Assembly (NCBI GenBank): GCA_963739995.1
Contig: CAVUCH010000004.1
Coordinates: 186,001-250,000, forward strand
Origin: CAVUCH01 sp963739995
GTDB lineage: Bacteria > Acidobacteriota > Vicinamibacteria > Vicinamibacterales > JAENWD01
DNA length: 64,000 nucleotides
Direction: 5' to 3'
The notes under the pieces were generated by a model, which was given only the letters and a program-made list of their open reading frames with translations, was not told where the DNA came from and searched no databases. The number at the start of each line of letters is the position of its first letter. Positions within the stretch are counted from its first letter, which is position 1. Shown here piece by piece: positions 45,196 to 53,577 of the stretch. The translations under genes and the position numbers were made by a program.

Positions 45196-45672
45196 TCACA
45201 TCCCTGGTTTTCGGCTATCCAGGTCGATGGTTTTGAGCGGCACGTCCCAGTGCGCGACGAGCAGCTCGAAGCGGCGGCGTTCCTCTTTGCGGAAGGCGGC
45301 CTGGTCCGGGTACATCTTCGCGATGAGCTCCTGTTCCGTGGGGCCGCCTGCCTCCCCCTCGCGCGACACGAGCTCCACCACGAAGGTCCAGTCGGCGCGG
45401 CCGTCGCCGTGATACTCCGGCACCCATGTGCGGACGGACGCGAAGCGGCCCGCCTGCTGCTGCGCCTTGAGCAGCGGATAGTGGTTCTTCTGGAACAAGT
45501 CGAGGAACTCGTCCTGCGAGCCCCAGTTGACGGTGTAGAAGTACCAGGTCGTCTTCGTTCCGGCAGCAGCCGCCGCCGCAGTCTGGGCGGTCGCGACACC
45601 GCTCAGGCAGAACACGACACCCGTCGCGACGCACGCCCGCACAACACAAGTCCCCCAGCTGCTCATCATCAT
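45196..45672 (-). CDS. Small secreted protein of unknown function
   Basis: A 158-residue protein with a signal peptide ending near residue 28 (VVFCLSGVATA). The mature part (KTTWYFYTVNWGSQDEFLDLFQKNHYPLLKAQQQAGRF, ADWTFVVELVS) resembles a dimeric alpha/beta-barrel (NIPSNAP-like) arrangement, but I cannot name a family with confidence. GGAGG lies 4 bp before the first of three consecutive ATG codons, and the first (45672) is used here. No partner gene is obvious. Confidence 0.72.
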   Translation of the reverse strand: MMMSSWGTCVVRACVATGVVFCLSGVATAQTAAAAAAGTKTTWYFYTVNWGSQDEFLDLFQKNHYPLLKAQQQAGRFASVRTWVPEYHGDGRADWTFVVELVSREGEAGGPTEQELIAKMYPDQAAFRKEERRRFELLVAHWDVPLKTIDLDSRKPGM

Positions 45673-45794
45673 CTCGCCTCCAGGCTGTCGATTATAGGAG
45701 CGCCCGCCCGAGACCCCCGCCCCGACCCTCCCGCCAGGGTCGCGGTCCGGCAAGAAGCTGAGCGAGCGAGCCCTATAAGCAATCCTTATCTCGT

Positions 45795-45823
45795 TTGAAC
45801 AATCAAAACCGATTGTTGTAAGG
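45795..45823 (+). promoter_or_regulatory. Candidate promoter/operator of the pheA-ilv operon
   Basis: An AT-rich island in GC-rich surroundings. TTGAAC (45795-45800) is a possible -35 box, with TGTAAG-like sequence 16 bp downstream. Overlapping it is a perfect inverted repeat AACAATC (45798-45804) and GATTGTT (45811-45817), which could bind a regulator. Confidence 0.5.
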
Positions 45824-45900
45824 TAGTCGGACGCGATCGCGCAGGCGGCCGAGAAGTAAGGGGGGGCTGAGGCCCGCCCGGGGTGCGTCATACGCGACGG

Positions 45901-46764
45901 ATGGGGAGCGAACATTCCGTGCGCATTGCCTACCAGGGAGAGCCCGGCGCCTACAGCGAGGCGGCGGCCCTTCACTTCAGCGACCACGCGGACCTGATCG
46001 CGTGCGAAGCGTTCGATGACGTGTTCACGGCGGTCGCCGCCGGGCGGGCGACGCACGGGATCCTGCCGGTCGAGAACTCGATTGGCGGCAGCATCCACCG
46101 TAACTACGACCTGCTGATGGAGCACGACCTGCCGATTGTGGGCGAGGTGGAACTGACCATCCGGCATCACCTGCTCGCCTTGCCGGGCACGACGATCGAC
46201 GCGGTGCAGCGGATCTACTCGCATCCGCAGGCGCTGGCGCAATGCGAGCGGTTTCTCAAGGGGATGCCCACCGTGCGCGTGACGCCCACCTACGACACCG
46301 CGGGCAGCGCAAAGCTGATCAAGGAACAGGCGCTCACCGATGCGGCGGCCATCGCCTCGGAGCGCGCCGCGCAGGTGTTCGGCCTCGACACGCTGCAGTC
46401 GGACATCCAGGACTTCTCGGACAACATCACCCGGTTCCTGGTCATTGCCCGCAGCAGCGATCCCCAGGCACCTGCCGATAAGACGACGCTGGTGTTCTCC
46501 TTGAGCAACGCGCCCGGCGCACTCTTCAAGGCGCTGAGCGTGTTCGCGCTGCGCGACATCGACCTGACGAAGATCGAGTCGCGCCCCATCCGCGGCCGGC
46601 CCTGGGAGTACCTGTTCTACGTCGACATCCCGCTCAACCGGCAGGATCTGCGGTGCGCGCGCGCCCTCGTGCACCTGGGGGAATTCGCCCGCACGCTGCG
46701 CACGCTGGGCTCGTACCCGAGCGCACGGATGCGCGAGGCGGCGACCAGGACGGAGCCGGCATGA
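45901..46764 (+). CDS. pheA: Prephenate dehydratase
   Basis: A 287-residue monofunctional prephenate dehydratase (prephenate to phenylpyruvate) in phenylalanine synthesis. The catalytic domain has RIAYQGEPGAYSE, GILPVENSIGGS and the catalytic Thr in DNITRFLVIA. The C-terminal ACT domain has GALFKALSVF and the KIESRP phenylalanine-binding motif, so feedback inhibition by Phe is expected. The ATG at 45901 is preferred; a GTG six codons upstream is possible. The stop overlaps the ilvD start (ATGA). Confidence 0.93.
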   Translation: MGSEHSVRIAYQGEPGAYSEAAALHFSDHADLIACEAFDDVFTAVAAGRATHGILPVENSIGGSIHRNYDLLMEHDLPIVGEVELTIRHHLLALPGTTIDAVQRIYSHPQALAQCERFLKGMPTVRVTPTYDTAGSAKLIKEQALTDAAAIASERAAQVFGLDTLQSDIQDFSDNITRFLVIARSSDPQAPADKTTLVFSLSNAPGALFKALSVFALRDIDLTKIESRPIRGRPWEYLFYVDIPLNRQDLRCARALVHLGEFARTLRTLGSYPSARMREAATRTEPA

Positions 46765-48437
46765 GCGATGCCCAGTTCATCCGCCGCAGCGACGTCCTGC
46801 TGCGCGGCCCGCACCGGGCACCCGCGCGCGCGATGCTCAAGGCGTCGGGCTTCGACGACGAGGCGCTCAGCAAGCCGATCATCGGCGTGGCCAACACGTG
46901 GATCGAGATCGGCCCGTGCAACCACCACCTCCGCGAGCTCGCCGCGGCGGTCAAGGACGGCGTCCGCGCGGCCGGCGGCACGCCCATGGAGTTCAACACC
47001 GTCTCGATCAACGACGGCATCACCATGGGCACCGACGGCATGCGGGCCTCGCTCATCAGCCGTGAGGTGATCGCCGACTCGATCGAGCTCGTGACGCGCG
47101 GCTACAACTTCGACGGCATGATCGCATTGTGCGGGTGCGACAAGACCATCCCGGGCACGACGATGGCCGTCGCGCGCCTGGGCATCCCGGGGCTCGTGCT
47201 CTACGGGGGCTCCATCGCGCCCGGAGCGTTCAAGGGCCGCGATGTCACCATTCAGGACGTGTTCGAGGCGGTGGGCGCGCACGCATCCGGCCGCATGACC
47301 GACGCGGACCTGCACGCGATCGAGGATCACGCCTGCCCCGGGTCCGGGGCGTGCGGCGGCCAGTTCACCGCGAACACGATGGCCACCGCCATCGAGTTCC
47401 TCGGCGTGGCGCCCATGGGCAGCGGCTCGGTGCCGGCGACTGCGCCCGAGAAGATGGACGTGGGCCGGCGGGCCGGCGCGCTCGTAATGGATCTGGTCCG
47501 CAGCAACCTGCTGCCCCGCGAGATCCTCACCCGTGATGCGCTCGAGAACGCGATCGCCTCTGTCGCGTGCACGGGCGGCTCCACCAACGCCGTCCTGCAC
47601 CTGTTGGCCATCGCGCGCGAGGTCGACGTGCCGCTCGAGATGGACGACTTCGATCGGATCAGCCGGACCGTGCCTCTGCTCGCGGATCTCAAGCCTGGCG
47701 GCCGCTACGTGGCCACCGATCTGTATCGTGCCGGGGGGATCGCGCTCGTTGCCAAGCGGCTGCTCGAAGCGGGACTGCTGCATGCGGAGGCGCGGACGGT
47801 CTCCGGCCGCACCATAGGCGAAGAGGCCGCGGCGGCGGTCGAAACACCGGGCCAGGAGGTCGTGCGTCCGCTGTCGAACCCGTTGAAGGCCACGGGCGGA
47901 CTCGTGATTCTCAGGGGCAGCCTGGCACCGGAGGGGTGTGTCGTGAAGGTGGCGGGACACGATCGGCTGCACCACCGCGGCCCCGCGCGCGTGTTCGACA
48001 GCGAGCAGGCCGCGTTGGCGGCGGTGCTCTCGAACCAAATTCAGCCGAACGACGTCGTGGTGATTCGCTACGAGGGTCCCGCCGGCAGCCCAGGCATGCC
48101 GGAGATGCTGGCGGTGACCGGCGCGCTCGTGGGCCAGGGGCTGGGCGACTCGGTCGCGCTGCTGACCGACGGACGTTTTTCCGGTGCGACGCACGGGTTC
48201 ATGGCGGGACACGTGGCGCCGGAGGCGGCGCGGGGTGGTCCAATCGCCGCCCTGCGCGAGGGCGACATCGTGGTATTCGACGTGCCCTCGCGGCGGCTCG
48301 ATGTGGAGCTGCCGGGCGAGGAACTGGCCGCGCGGCTGCAGACGTGGACGGCGCGACCGGCACGCTACGCCCGCGGCGTCATGGCGAAGTACGCGCAGCT
48401 GGTGTCGTCGGCGGCGCAGGGGGCGGTGACGTCGTAG
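46761..48437 (+). CDS. ilvD: Dihydroxy-acid dehydratase
   Basis: A 558-residue Fe-S dehydratase for valine, isoleucine and leucine synthesis. The cluster cysteines lie in IALCGCDKTIPGTTM and DHACPGSGACGGQFTANTM; a conserved C-terminal DGRFSGATHGFMAGHVAPEA carries the catalytic Ser region. The ATG overlaps the pheA stop by 4 bp, so it is translationally coupled to prephenate dehydratase, an unusual partner. A heptad array separates it from ilvB. Confidence 0.96.
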   Translation: MSDAQFIRRSDVLLRGPHRAPARAMLKASGFDDEALSKPIIGVANTWIEIGPCNHHLRELAAAVKDGVRAAGGTPMEFNTVSINDGITMGTDGMRASLISREVIADSIELVTRGYNFDGMIALCGCDKTIPGTTMAVARLGIPGLVLYGGSIAPGAFKGRDVTIQDVFEAVGAHASGRMTDADLHAIEDHACPGSGACGGQFTANTMATAIEFLGVAPMGSGSVPATAPEKMDVGRRAGALVMDLVRSNLLPREILTRDALENAIASVACTGGSTNAVLHLLAIAREVDVPLEMDDFDRISRTVPLLADLKPGGRYVATDLYRAGGIALVAKRLLEAGLLHAEARTVSGRTIGEEAAAAVETPGQEVVRPLSNPLKATGGLVILRGSLAPEGCVVKVAGHDRLHHRGPARVFDSEQAALAAVLSNQIQPNDVVVIRYEGPAGSPGMPEMLAVTGALVGQGLGDSVALLTDGRFSGATHGFMAGHVAPEAARGGPIAALREGDIVVFDVPSRRLDVELPGEELAARLQTWTARPARYARGVMAKYAQLVSSAAQGAVTS

Positions 48438-48524
48438 GTCAGGGGTCAGGGGTCAGGGTCAGCGAGAGAGCGGGGGAGACACGCTGACGGCGGACGACGG
48501 CGACCGCTGACCGCTGACCCTGAT
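48437..48524. repeat. Heptad palindromic array, unit GGTCAGG
   Basis: Left GGTCAGG x3 and GTCAGCG (48437-48464), right GACCGCT x2 and GACCCTG (48502-48522). It lies between ilvD and ilvB inside the operon. Confidence 0.9.
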
Positions 48525-48545
48525 CGCAACCAAGAGGGCGAAGTC

Positions 48546-50252
48546 ATGAAAAGAACCGGAGCCCAGATCATCTGGGAGTGTCTCGCCCGCCAGGGCGTGC
48601 ACACGGTGTTTGGTTACCCGGGCGGGGCCATCCTGCCCGCGTACGACGCGATGACGCAGTACGCGATTCGTCACGTGCTGGTCCGCCACGAGCAGGGCGC
48701 GACGCATATGGCGGACGGGTTCGCGCGTGCCACGGGACAGGTCGGGGTCGCGATCGCGACCTCCGGTCCGGGCGCGACCAATATGGTCACCGGGATCGCG
48801 ACGGCGATGCTCGACTCCTCCCCCATCGTCTGCATCACGGGGCAGGTCGGCAGCAAGCTGATTGGCACCGACGCATTCCAGGAAACCGACATCACGGGCG
48901 TGACGCTGCCGATCACGAAGCACAACTACCTGGTCACGCGCGCGGAGGACGTGGCGCCGACGGTGCGCGAGGCATTTCACGTCGCCGCATCCGGCCGGCC
49001 CGGGCCGGTGCTCATCGACATCACAAAGGACGCGCAGCAGTCCACCGCTGACTTCGACTGGGACACCGCGGCACCGCAGATGCGGGGGTATCGTCCGGAC
49101 CATCGCCCCGCGGCCGCGGACTACGAACGCGCCGCCGCGCTGATTCGGGAAGCGAAACGGCCGGTGATCCTCGCCGGCCGCGGCATCATGCTGTCGGGCG
49201 CGATGCAGGTGGTCCAGCAGTTCGCGGAGCGCACCGAGACGCCCCTCGCGATGACGCTGCTCGGCCTCGGCGGCGTGCCCGCGAGCCATCCGCTGAACCT
49301 CGGCATGATGGGGATGCACGGCGAGGCCTGGGTGAACACCGCCATCCAGGAGGCCGATCTGCTGCTCGCCTTCGGCATGCGCTTCGATGATCGCGTGACG
49401 GGCAACCTGAAGACCTATGCGCTCCGCGCGAAGAAGATCCACGTCGAGATCGATCCGGCGGAGATCAACAAGAACGTCAAGGTGGACGTCGCGCTCGTCG
49501 GCGACCTGGGCGAGGTGCTCGGCGAGCTGATGCAGGTCGTCGCCGGCGTTCAGCACCCCGAGTGGCTCGGGCGCATCGCGGACCTGAAAGGCGATTCGGC
49601 CGTGCGGGACATCCAGAACCTGCCTGACAGCGGGCACCTCTATGCCGCGCACGTGATCAACGACCTCTGGCGTGAAACCCGCGGCGAGGCGATTGTCGTG
49701 ACCGACGTCGGCCAGCACCAGATGTGGGAGGCGCAGTACTACAAGCACAACACCCCGCGCTCGCTCATCACGTCGGGCGGCCTCGGCACGATGGGCTTTG
49801 CGCTCCCCGCGGCGATCGGCGCCAAGATCGCGCGGCCGGACGCGGAGGTCTGGGTCGTCGTCGGCGACGGAGGGTTCCAGATGACCATGTGCGAGCTCGC
49901 CACCATCGTGCAGGAGAATCTGGAGATCAAGATCGCCATCATCAACAACGGGTATCTGGGGATGGTGCGCCAGTGGCAGGAGTTCTTCTACGAGAAGCGC
50001 TACGCGGCCACACCCCTGGTGAACCCGAACTTCGCGAAGCTGGCCGAAGCCTTCGGCATCCGCGCGAGAGCAGTCTCCAAGCGCGCCGAGGTGCTGCCGG
50101 CGGTCGGCGACGCCCGCCGCCACCAGGGTCCGGTCCTCATCGACTTCCAGGTGGAGCAGGAGGACTCGGTGTACCCGATGGTGCCCGCCGGTGCGGACCT
50201 GGACGCCATGATTCGCCGGCCCAGCCCGATTGTCGAGACCGCGGCGGACTGA
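48546..50252 (+). CDS. ilvB: Acetolactate synthase large subunit
   Basis: A 568-residue thiamine-diphosphate enzyme that makes acetolactate and acetohydroxybutyrate, first common step of branched-chain amino acid synthesis. The catalytic Glu is in HEQGATHMADGFARATG (about residue 48), and the ThDP motif GDGGFQMTMCELATIVQ to INNGYLGM is at about 440-475. The FAD-binding middle domain is present. The regulatory subunit gene follows after a heptad hairpin. The start ATG has AGAGGGCG about 6 bp upstream. Confidence 0.96.
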   Translation: MKRTGAQIIWECLARQGVHTVFGYPGGAILPAYDAMTQYAIRHVLVRHEQGATHMADGFARATGQVGVAIATSGPGATNMVTGIATAMLDSSPIVCITGQVGSKLIGTDAFQETDITGVTLPITKHNYLVTRAEDVAPTVREAFHVAASGRPGPVLIDITKDAQQSTADFDWDTAAPQMRGYRPDHRPAAADYERAAALIREAKRPVILAGRGIMLSGAMQVVQQFAERTETPLAMTLLGLGGVPASHPLNLGMMGMHGEAWVNTAIQEADLLLAFGMRFDDRVTGNLKTYALRAKKIHVEIDPAEINKNVKVDVALVGDLGEVLGELMQVVAGVQHPEWLGRIADLKGDSAVRDIQNLPDSGHLYAAHVINDLWRETRGEAIVVTDVGQHQMWEAQYYKHNTPRSLITSGGLGTMGFALPAAIGAKIARPDAEVWVVVGDGGFQMTMCELATIVQENLEIKIAIINNGYLGMVRQWQEFFYEKRYAATPLVNPNFAKLAEAFGIRARAVSKRAEVLPAVGDARRHQGPVLIDFQVEQEDSVYPMVPAGADLDAMIRRPSPIVETAAD

Positions 50253-50259
50253 CGAAAAC

Positions 50260-50362
50260 GCACAATGCACAATGCACAATGCACAATGCACAAAAACACG
50301 CAATGCAACGGTGCGGGTTGAGCCCCGTCTCGTTGTGCATTGTGCATTGTGCATTGTGCATT
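50260..50362. repeat. Heptad palindromic array, unit AATGCAC, with a perfect 30-bp stem
   Basis: Left arm 50264-50293 and right arm 50333-50362 are exact reverse complements over 30 bp, each made of four AATGCAC/GTGCATT heptads, with a 39-nt loop. It separates ilvB from ilvN, so the hairpin should exist in the operon mRNA. The same unit occurs at 18814-18972. Confidence 0.95.
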
Positions 50363-50375
50363 ACAGGTATCAATC

Positions 50376-50927
50376 ATGCTGCACACCTTCGCCGTCTACG
50401 TTGAAGACAAGCCGGGCGTTCTGAACCGTATTGCGTCGCTCTTCCGCCGCCGGGCGTTCAATATCGATTCGCTCACGGTCGGGCACACCGAGACGGAGGG
50501 CGTCTCACGGATGACGATCGTCTGCGATGCGGACGAGACCAGCGCGCGGCGCATCGAGGCGAACGTCTACAAGCTCGTGAACGTCCTGCGGGTCGATGAC
50601 CTGTCGCAGCTGTCGTCGGTCGATCGCGAGCTGGCGATGGTGAAGGTCAGCGCGACGTCCGAGAACCGCGCACAGGTGATGCAGCTCGCGGACGTCTTCC
50701 GCGCCCGCGTGGTCGACGTCTCTCCGGAGTCGCTCATCGTCGAGACGACGGGGACCGAGGAGAAGATCGACCGCCTGATCGACGTGCTGCGACCCTACGG
50801 CGTGCTCGAGATGGTGCGCACCGGCCGCGTCGCCATGGCGCGAGGCACCCGCCCGGCCGCCACGCTACGCGACCGTTTCGCCGGAGTGGTGGACGCCGAG
50901 GACGCGAGCGTGTCGTATTCGGTGTGA
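50376..50927 (+). CDS. ilvN: Acetolactate synthase small (regulatory) subunit
   Basis: A 183-residue regulatory subunit of acetolactate synthase. The N-terminal ACT domain (residues 1-75: FAVYVEDKPGVLNRIASLFRRRAFNIDSL and GVSRMTIV) and the second ACT-like domain (about 80-160, with DVSPESLIVETTGTEEKID) match the IlvH/IlvN family, which confers valine feedback control. I start at ATG 50376; the longer frame begins within the heptad array. Confidence 0.95.
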   Translation: MLHTFAVYVEDKPGVLNRIASLFRRRAFNIDSLTVGHTETEGVSRMTIVCDADETSARRIEANVYKLVNVLRVDDLSQLSSVDRELAMVKVSATSENRAQVMQLADVFRARVVDVSPESLIVETTGTEEKIDRLIDVLRPYGVLEMVRTGRVAMARGTRPAATLRDRFAGVVDAEDASVSYSV

Positions 50928-50933
50928 CTCAAA

Positions 50934-51070
50934 GGGGTCAGGGATCAGCGGTCAGCGGTCGCAGCGGGGCAGGGCGTGGAGCGATGACTGCGAACCGTTA
51001 ACCGTTTGACCGTTCACCGTTTGACCGTCAACCGTTGATCCTGATCCCTGACCCCTGCCCCCTGATCCCC
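50934..51070. repeat. Heptad palindromic array, units GGGATCA / ACCGTTA / GATCCCT
   Basis: Left GGGGTCA, GGGATCA, GCGGTCA (50934-50954); right eleven consecutive 7-bp units in one register (50994-51070), drifting from ACCGTTA to GATCCCT and GACCCCT. It lies between ilvN and ilvC. Confidence 0.9.
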
Positions 51071-51096
51071 ATCCCCATCTCAGTGCTGGAGTTCCA

Positions 51097-52119
51097 ATGG
51101 CCACGATTTACTACGACACAGACGCCGACCTGTCCCGCATCCAGTCCCGGAAGGTGGCCGTCATCGGCTACGGCTCACAAGGGCATGCCCACGCGTTGAA
51201 CCTGAAGGACAGCGGTGTGACCGTCGCCGTGGGGCTGCCCGACACGAGCCGCTCGCGCGCGAAGGCGACGGCGGCGGGACTCACGGTCAAGACGGTCGCC
51301 GATGCGGCTGCGTGGGCCGACGTGATCATGGTGCTCGTGCCCGACACGACGCAGGCGGCGCTCTACCGTGACGCCATCGCACCGAACCTCACGAACGGCA
51401 AGACACTGATGTTCGCGCACGGGTTCAACATCCGGTTCGGAACGATTCAACCGCCCGCCGGGGTGGATGTCTCGATGATCGCGCCGAAGTCGCCCGGGCA
51501 CCGCGTGCGCGAGCTGTACGTCGAGGGCGGCGGGACGCCGGCACTGCTCGCGGTGCACCAGGACGCGACCGGGCAGGCGCGCGCGAACGCGCTGTCGTAC
51601 GCCCGAGCGCTCGGCGTCACGCGTGCGGGCGTGCTCGAGACCACGTTCGCCGAGGAGACGGAGACGGACCTCTTCGGTGAGCAGGCGGTGCTCTGCGGCG
51701 GCGTGAGCGCGCTCGTGAAGGCCGGGTTCGAGACGCTCGTCAAGGCCGGCTACCAGCCGGAGATCGCGTACTTCGAGTGCATGCACGAGCTGAAGCTGAT
51801 CGTCGACCTGATGTACCGCGGCGGGCTGAACTACATGCGGTACTCCGTGAGCGACACGGCCGAGCACGGCGACTACACGGGCGGCGCCCGCCTGATCACC
51901 GACGCGACCCGGGCAGAGATGCGCAAGATGCTGGCGGAGGTGCAGGACGGCACCTATGCGAAGAGCTGGATCGCGGAGAACGAGAAGGGCCGCCCCTGGT
52001 TCAACGCCACGCGTGCCGCGGAGCAGACGCAGCAGCTCGAGGAAGTCGGAGCGAAGCTGCGCGCCATGATGCCGTTTCTCAACCCGGTAACCGTGCGCCC
52101 CGACGGACAGGGCGTTTAA
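51097..52119 (+). CDS. ilvC: Ketol-acid reductoisomerase
   Basis: A 340-residue class I KARI converting acetolactate to 2,3-dihydroxyisovalerate with NADPH. The Rossmann motif GYGSQGHAHALNLKDSGV is at about residues 25-42, the AHGFNIRF and KSPGHRVRELYVEGGGTPALLAV stretches are conserved, and the C-terminal knotted domain has EETETDLFGEQAVLCGG (metal-binding Asp/Glu). It is the last gene of the pheA-ilv operon; a long heptad array follows its stop. Confidence 0.96.
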   Translation: MATIYYDTDADLSRIQSRKVAVIGYGSQGHAHALNLKDSGVTVAVGLPDTSRSRAKATAAGLTVKTVADAAAWADVIMVLVPDTTQAALYRDAIAPNLTNGKTLMFAHGFNIRFGTIQPPAGVDVSMIAPKSPGHRVRELYVEGGGTPALLAVHQDATGQARANALSYARALGVTRAGVLETTFAEETETDLFGEQAVLCGGVSALVKAGFETLVKAGYQPEIAYFECMHELKLIVDLMYRGGLNYMRYSVSDTAEHGDYTGGARLITDATRAEMRKMLAEVQDGTYAKSWIAENEKGRPWFNATRAAEQTQQLEEVGAKLRAMMPFLNPVTVRPDGQGV

Positions 52120-52129
52120 GCGTTGACCG

Positions 52130-52255
52130 CTAAAGGCCAAGGGCTAAAGGGCAAGGGCTGAAGGCCAAAGGTCAACGGGCAAAGGCCTGACGGTCAACGG
52201 TCGACCGTCAAAGCCCTTTGGCCTTGAGCCTTTAGCCTTTCGCCCTTAGCCCTTA
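52130..52255. repeat. Heptad array of 18 units in unbroken register, self-complementary halves
   Basis: Eighteen 7-bp units run without a slip from 52130 to 52255. The first half is CTAAAGG/CCAAGGG-like, the centre is GTCAACG/GTCGACC, and the second half is GCCTTTA/GCCCTTA-like, the reverse complement of the first half. It lies between the convergent ilvC and PQQ dehydrogenase genes. Confidence 0.95.
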
Positions 52256-52261
52256 GGCCTC

Positions 52262-53425
52262 TCAAGGCGTCACCGGTACCAGCCGTAAGATCCGGTCGTC
52301 CTCCGTGACGGGTGCGCCGCGTCCGTCGCGATTGCTCGTCGCCACGTAGAGGTATCCGTCAGGCCCACTGACGACGTCGCGGAGGCGCCCGAAGCGGTTC
52401 TCGAGGAGCCGCTCGATCGACTGCACCCGACGTGGATTCGCGGGGTCGAGCCGGATGCGCAGCAGCGCCTGTCCGCGGAGCGTGGCTACGAACAGGTCGT
52501 TGCGGAAGCCGGGGAAGGCATTCCCGCGGTAGAACGAGGCGCCCGACGGCGCGACCGCAGGCGCGAAGAAGGTAATCGGCGGCTGCATGTCTGGCCGCGA
52601 CGCGTCGGCCTGGATAATCGGCCACCCGTAGTTCCGCCCACGATCGATCACATTGATTTCGTCGTTGCCCGTGGCGCCATGTTCCGACTCGAACAGGTCG
52701 CCGGTCGCGGGGTGCCAGTCGAGCCCCTGAGGATTGCGGTGCCCCCACGACCAGACGGGGGATCCGAACGGATTGCCGGCCGGCGTCGTTCCGTCCTCCG
52801 ACAGGCGCAGGATCTTCCCGTTGAGGGATCCGAGATCCTGCGCCACCGACGGCGTGGCAACGTCCCCAAAGGTCACGTACAACGCGCCATCCGGTCCGAA
52901 GCGAACGCGCGAGCCGTTGTGGATGTTCGCGGCCGGCACATCGTCGAGGAGCACCGCGGCCTCGCCGAGCACGTTGCCCACCTCGCGGTAGCGCACCAGC
53001 CGCGCGATCGGACTCCCGCCGGCGGTCGCTGTGTAAACGAGGTACACGAGTCGATTCGCGGCGAACGACGGATGCAGCGCGAGCCCGAGGAGCCCGCTCT
53101 CGCCGGGCGTGAAGACGTCGGAGAGTGTGAGGGCCGGTTCTGACAGCAGCGAGCCGTTCTGCAGGATGCGCACGCGGCCAGGACGCTCGCTCACGAAGAG
53201 CCGCCCGTCCGGCGAAAAGGCAAGCGCCCAGGGGATCTGCAGCCCGGTCGCGACGACCTGTACGGCGACGCGGATCCCATCCGCGGTCGTGAAGGTTTCA
53301 ACCGGCGCAGGGCCACCGCCGGGCGGAGTGGGCTCCGGAGAATCGGTGGGCGGCGGAGCCGGCGACCCGCACGCGGCGAGCTGCCAGACGACGGCAACCG
53401 CCGCCAGATATGCCCACGGGCGCAT
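52262..53425 (-). CDS. PQQ-dependent sugar dehydrogenase, lipoprotein
   Basis: A 387-residue six-bladed beta-propeller of the soluble aldose/sorbosone dehydrogenase family (YliI-like), which oxidises aldoses with PQQ in the periplasm. A lipobox LAAC (Cys 19) predicts membrane anchoring. A proline-rich linker (20-45) follows, then PWALAFSPDGRLFVSERPGRVRI, ESGLLGLALHPSFAANRLVYLVYT, HNGSRVRFGPDGALYVTFGD and WSWGHRNPQGLDWHP, all typical. It is divergent from the M20 peptidase gene, both with leaderless-type promoters. Confidence 0.9.
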   Translation of the reverse strand: MRPWAYLAAVAVVWQLAACGSPAPPPTDSPEPTPPGGGPAPVETFTTADGIRVAVQVVATGLQIPWALAFSPDGRLFVSERPGRVRILQNGSLLSEPALTLSDVFTPGESGLLGLALHPSFAANRLVYLVYTATAGGSPIARLVRYREVGNVLGEAAVLLDDVPAANIHNGSRVRFGPDGALYVTFGDVATPSVAQDLGSLNGKILRLSEDGTTPAGNPFGSPVWSWGHRNPQGLDWHPATGDLFESEHGATGNDEINVIDRGRNYGWPIIQADASRPDMQPPITFFAPAVAPSGASFYRGNAFPGFRNDLFVATLRGQALLRIRLDPANPRRVQSIERLLENRFGRLRDVVSGPDGYLYVATSNRDGRGAPVTEDDRILRLVPVTP

Positions 53426-53430
53426 GTTCG

Positions 53431-53436
53431 ATTCTA
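53431..53436 (-). promoter_or_regulatory. -10 box TAGAAT, leaderless start of the PQQ dehydrogenase
   Basis: On the minus strand TAGAAT is followed by 5 bp and the ATG at 53425. Confidence 0.5.
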
Positions 53437-53451
53437 GACCGGAGTCGGTAA

Positions 53452-53529
53452 TGTCCGGCCGCGGCCGGTGATGTCGCGGCCGGGACTGCCGGCCCCGGCT
53501 CTACATCGCGCGCCGACAGTGTCGGCGCG
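53452..53529. repeat. GC-rich palindromic element with CGCGCCGACA-G-TGTCGGCGCG
   Basis: It includes CCGGCCGCGGCCGG-like sequence, a half copy of CCGGGACT, and a perfect 10-bp inverted repeat with a 1-nt centre (53509-53529). It fills the divergent gap between the PQQ dehydrogenase and M20 peptidase promoters. Confidence 0.75.
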
Positions 53530-53565
53530 GTGCCGAAGCGCGCCGGGCCCGAGTGCCCATCGGTG

Positions 53566-53571
53566 TACCCT
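53566..53571 (+). promoter_or_regulatory. -10-like TACCCT, leaderless start of the M20 peptidase
   Basis: TACCCT is followed by 6 bp and the ATG at 53578. Confidence 0.45.
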
Positions 53572-53577
53572 TGCGCA

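Noticed and set aside
50260..50362. CRISPR-like repeat spacing
   Set aside because: Units are 7 bp without unique spacers and no cas genes are present; it is a heptad hairpin.
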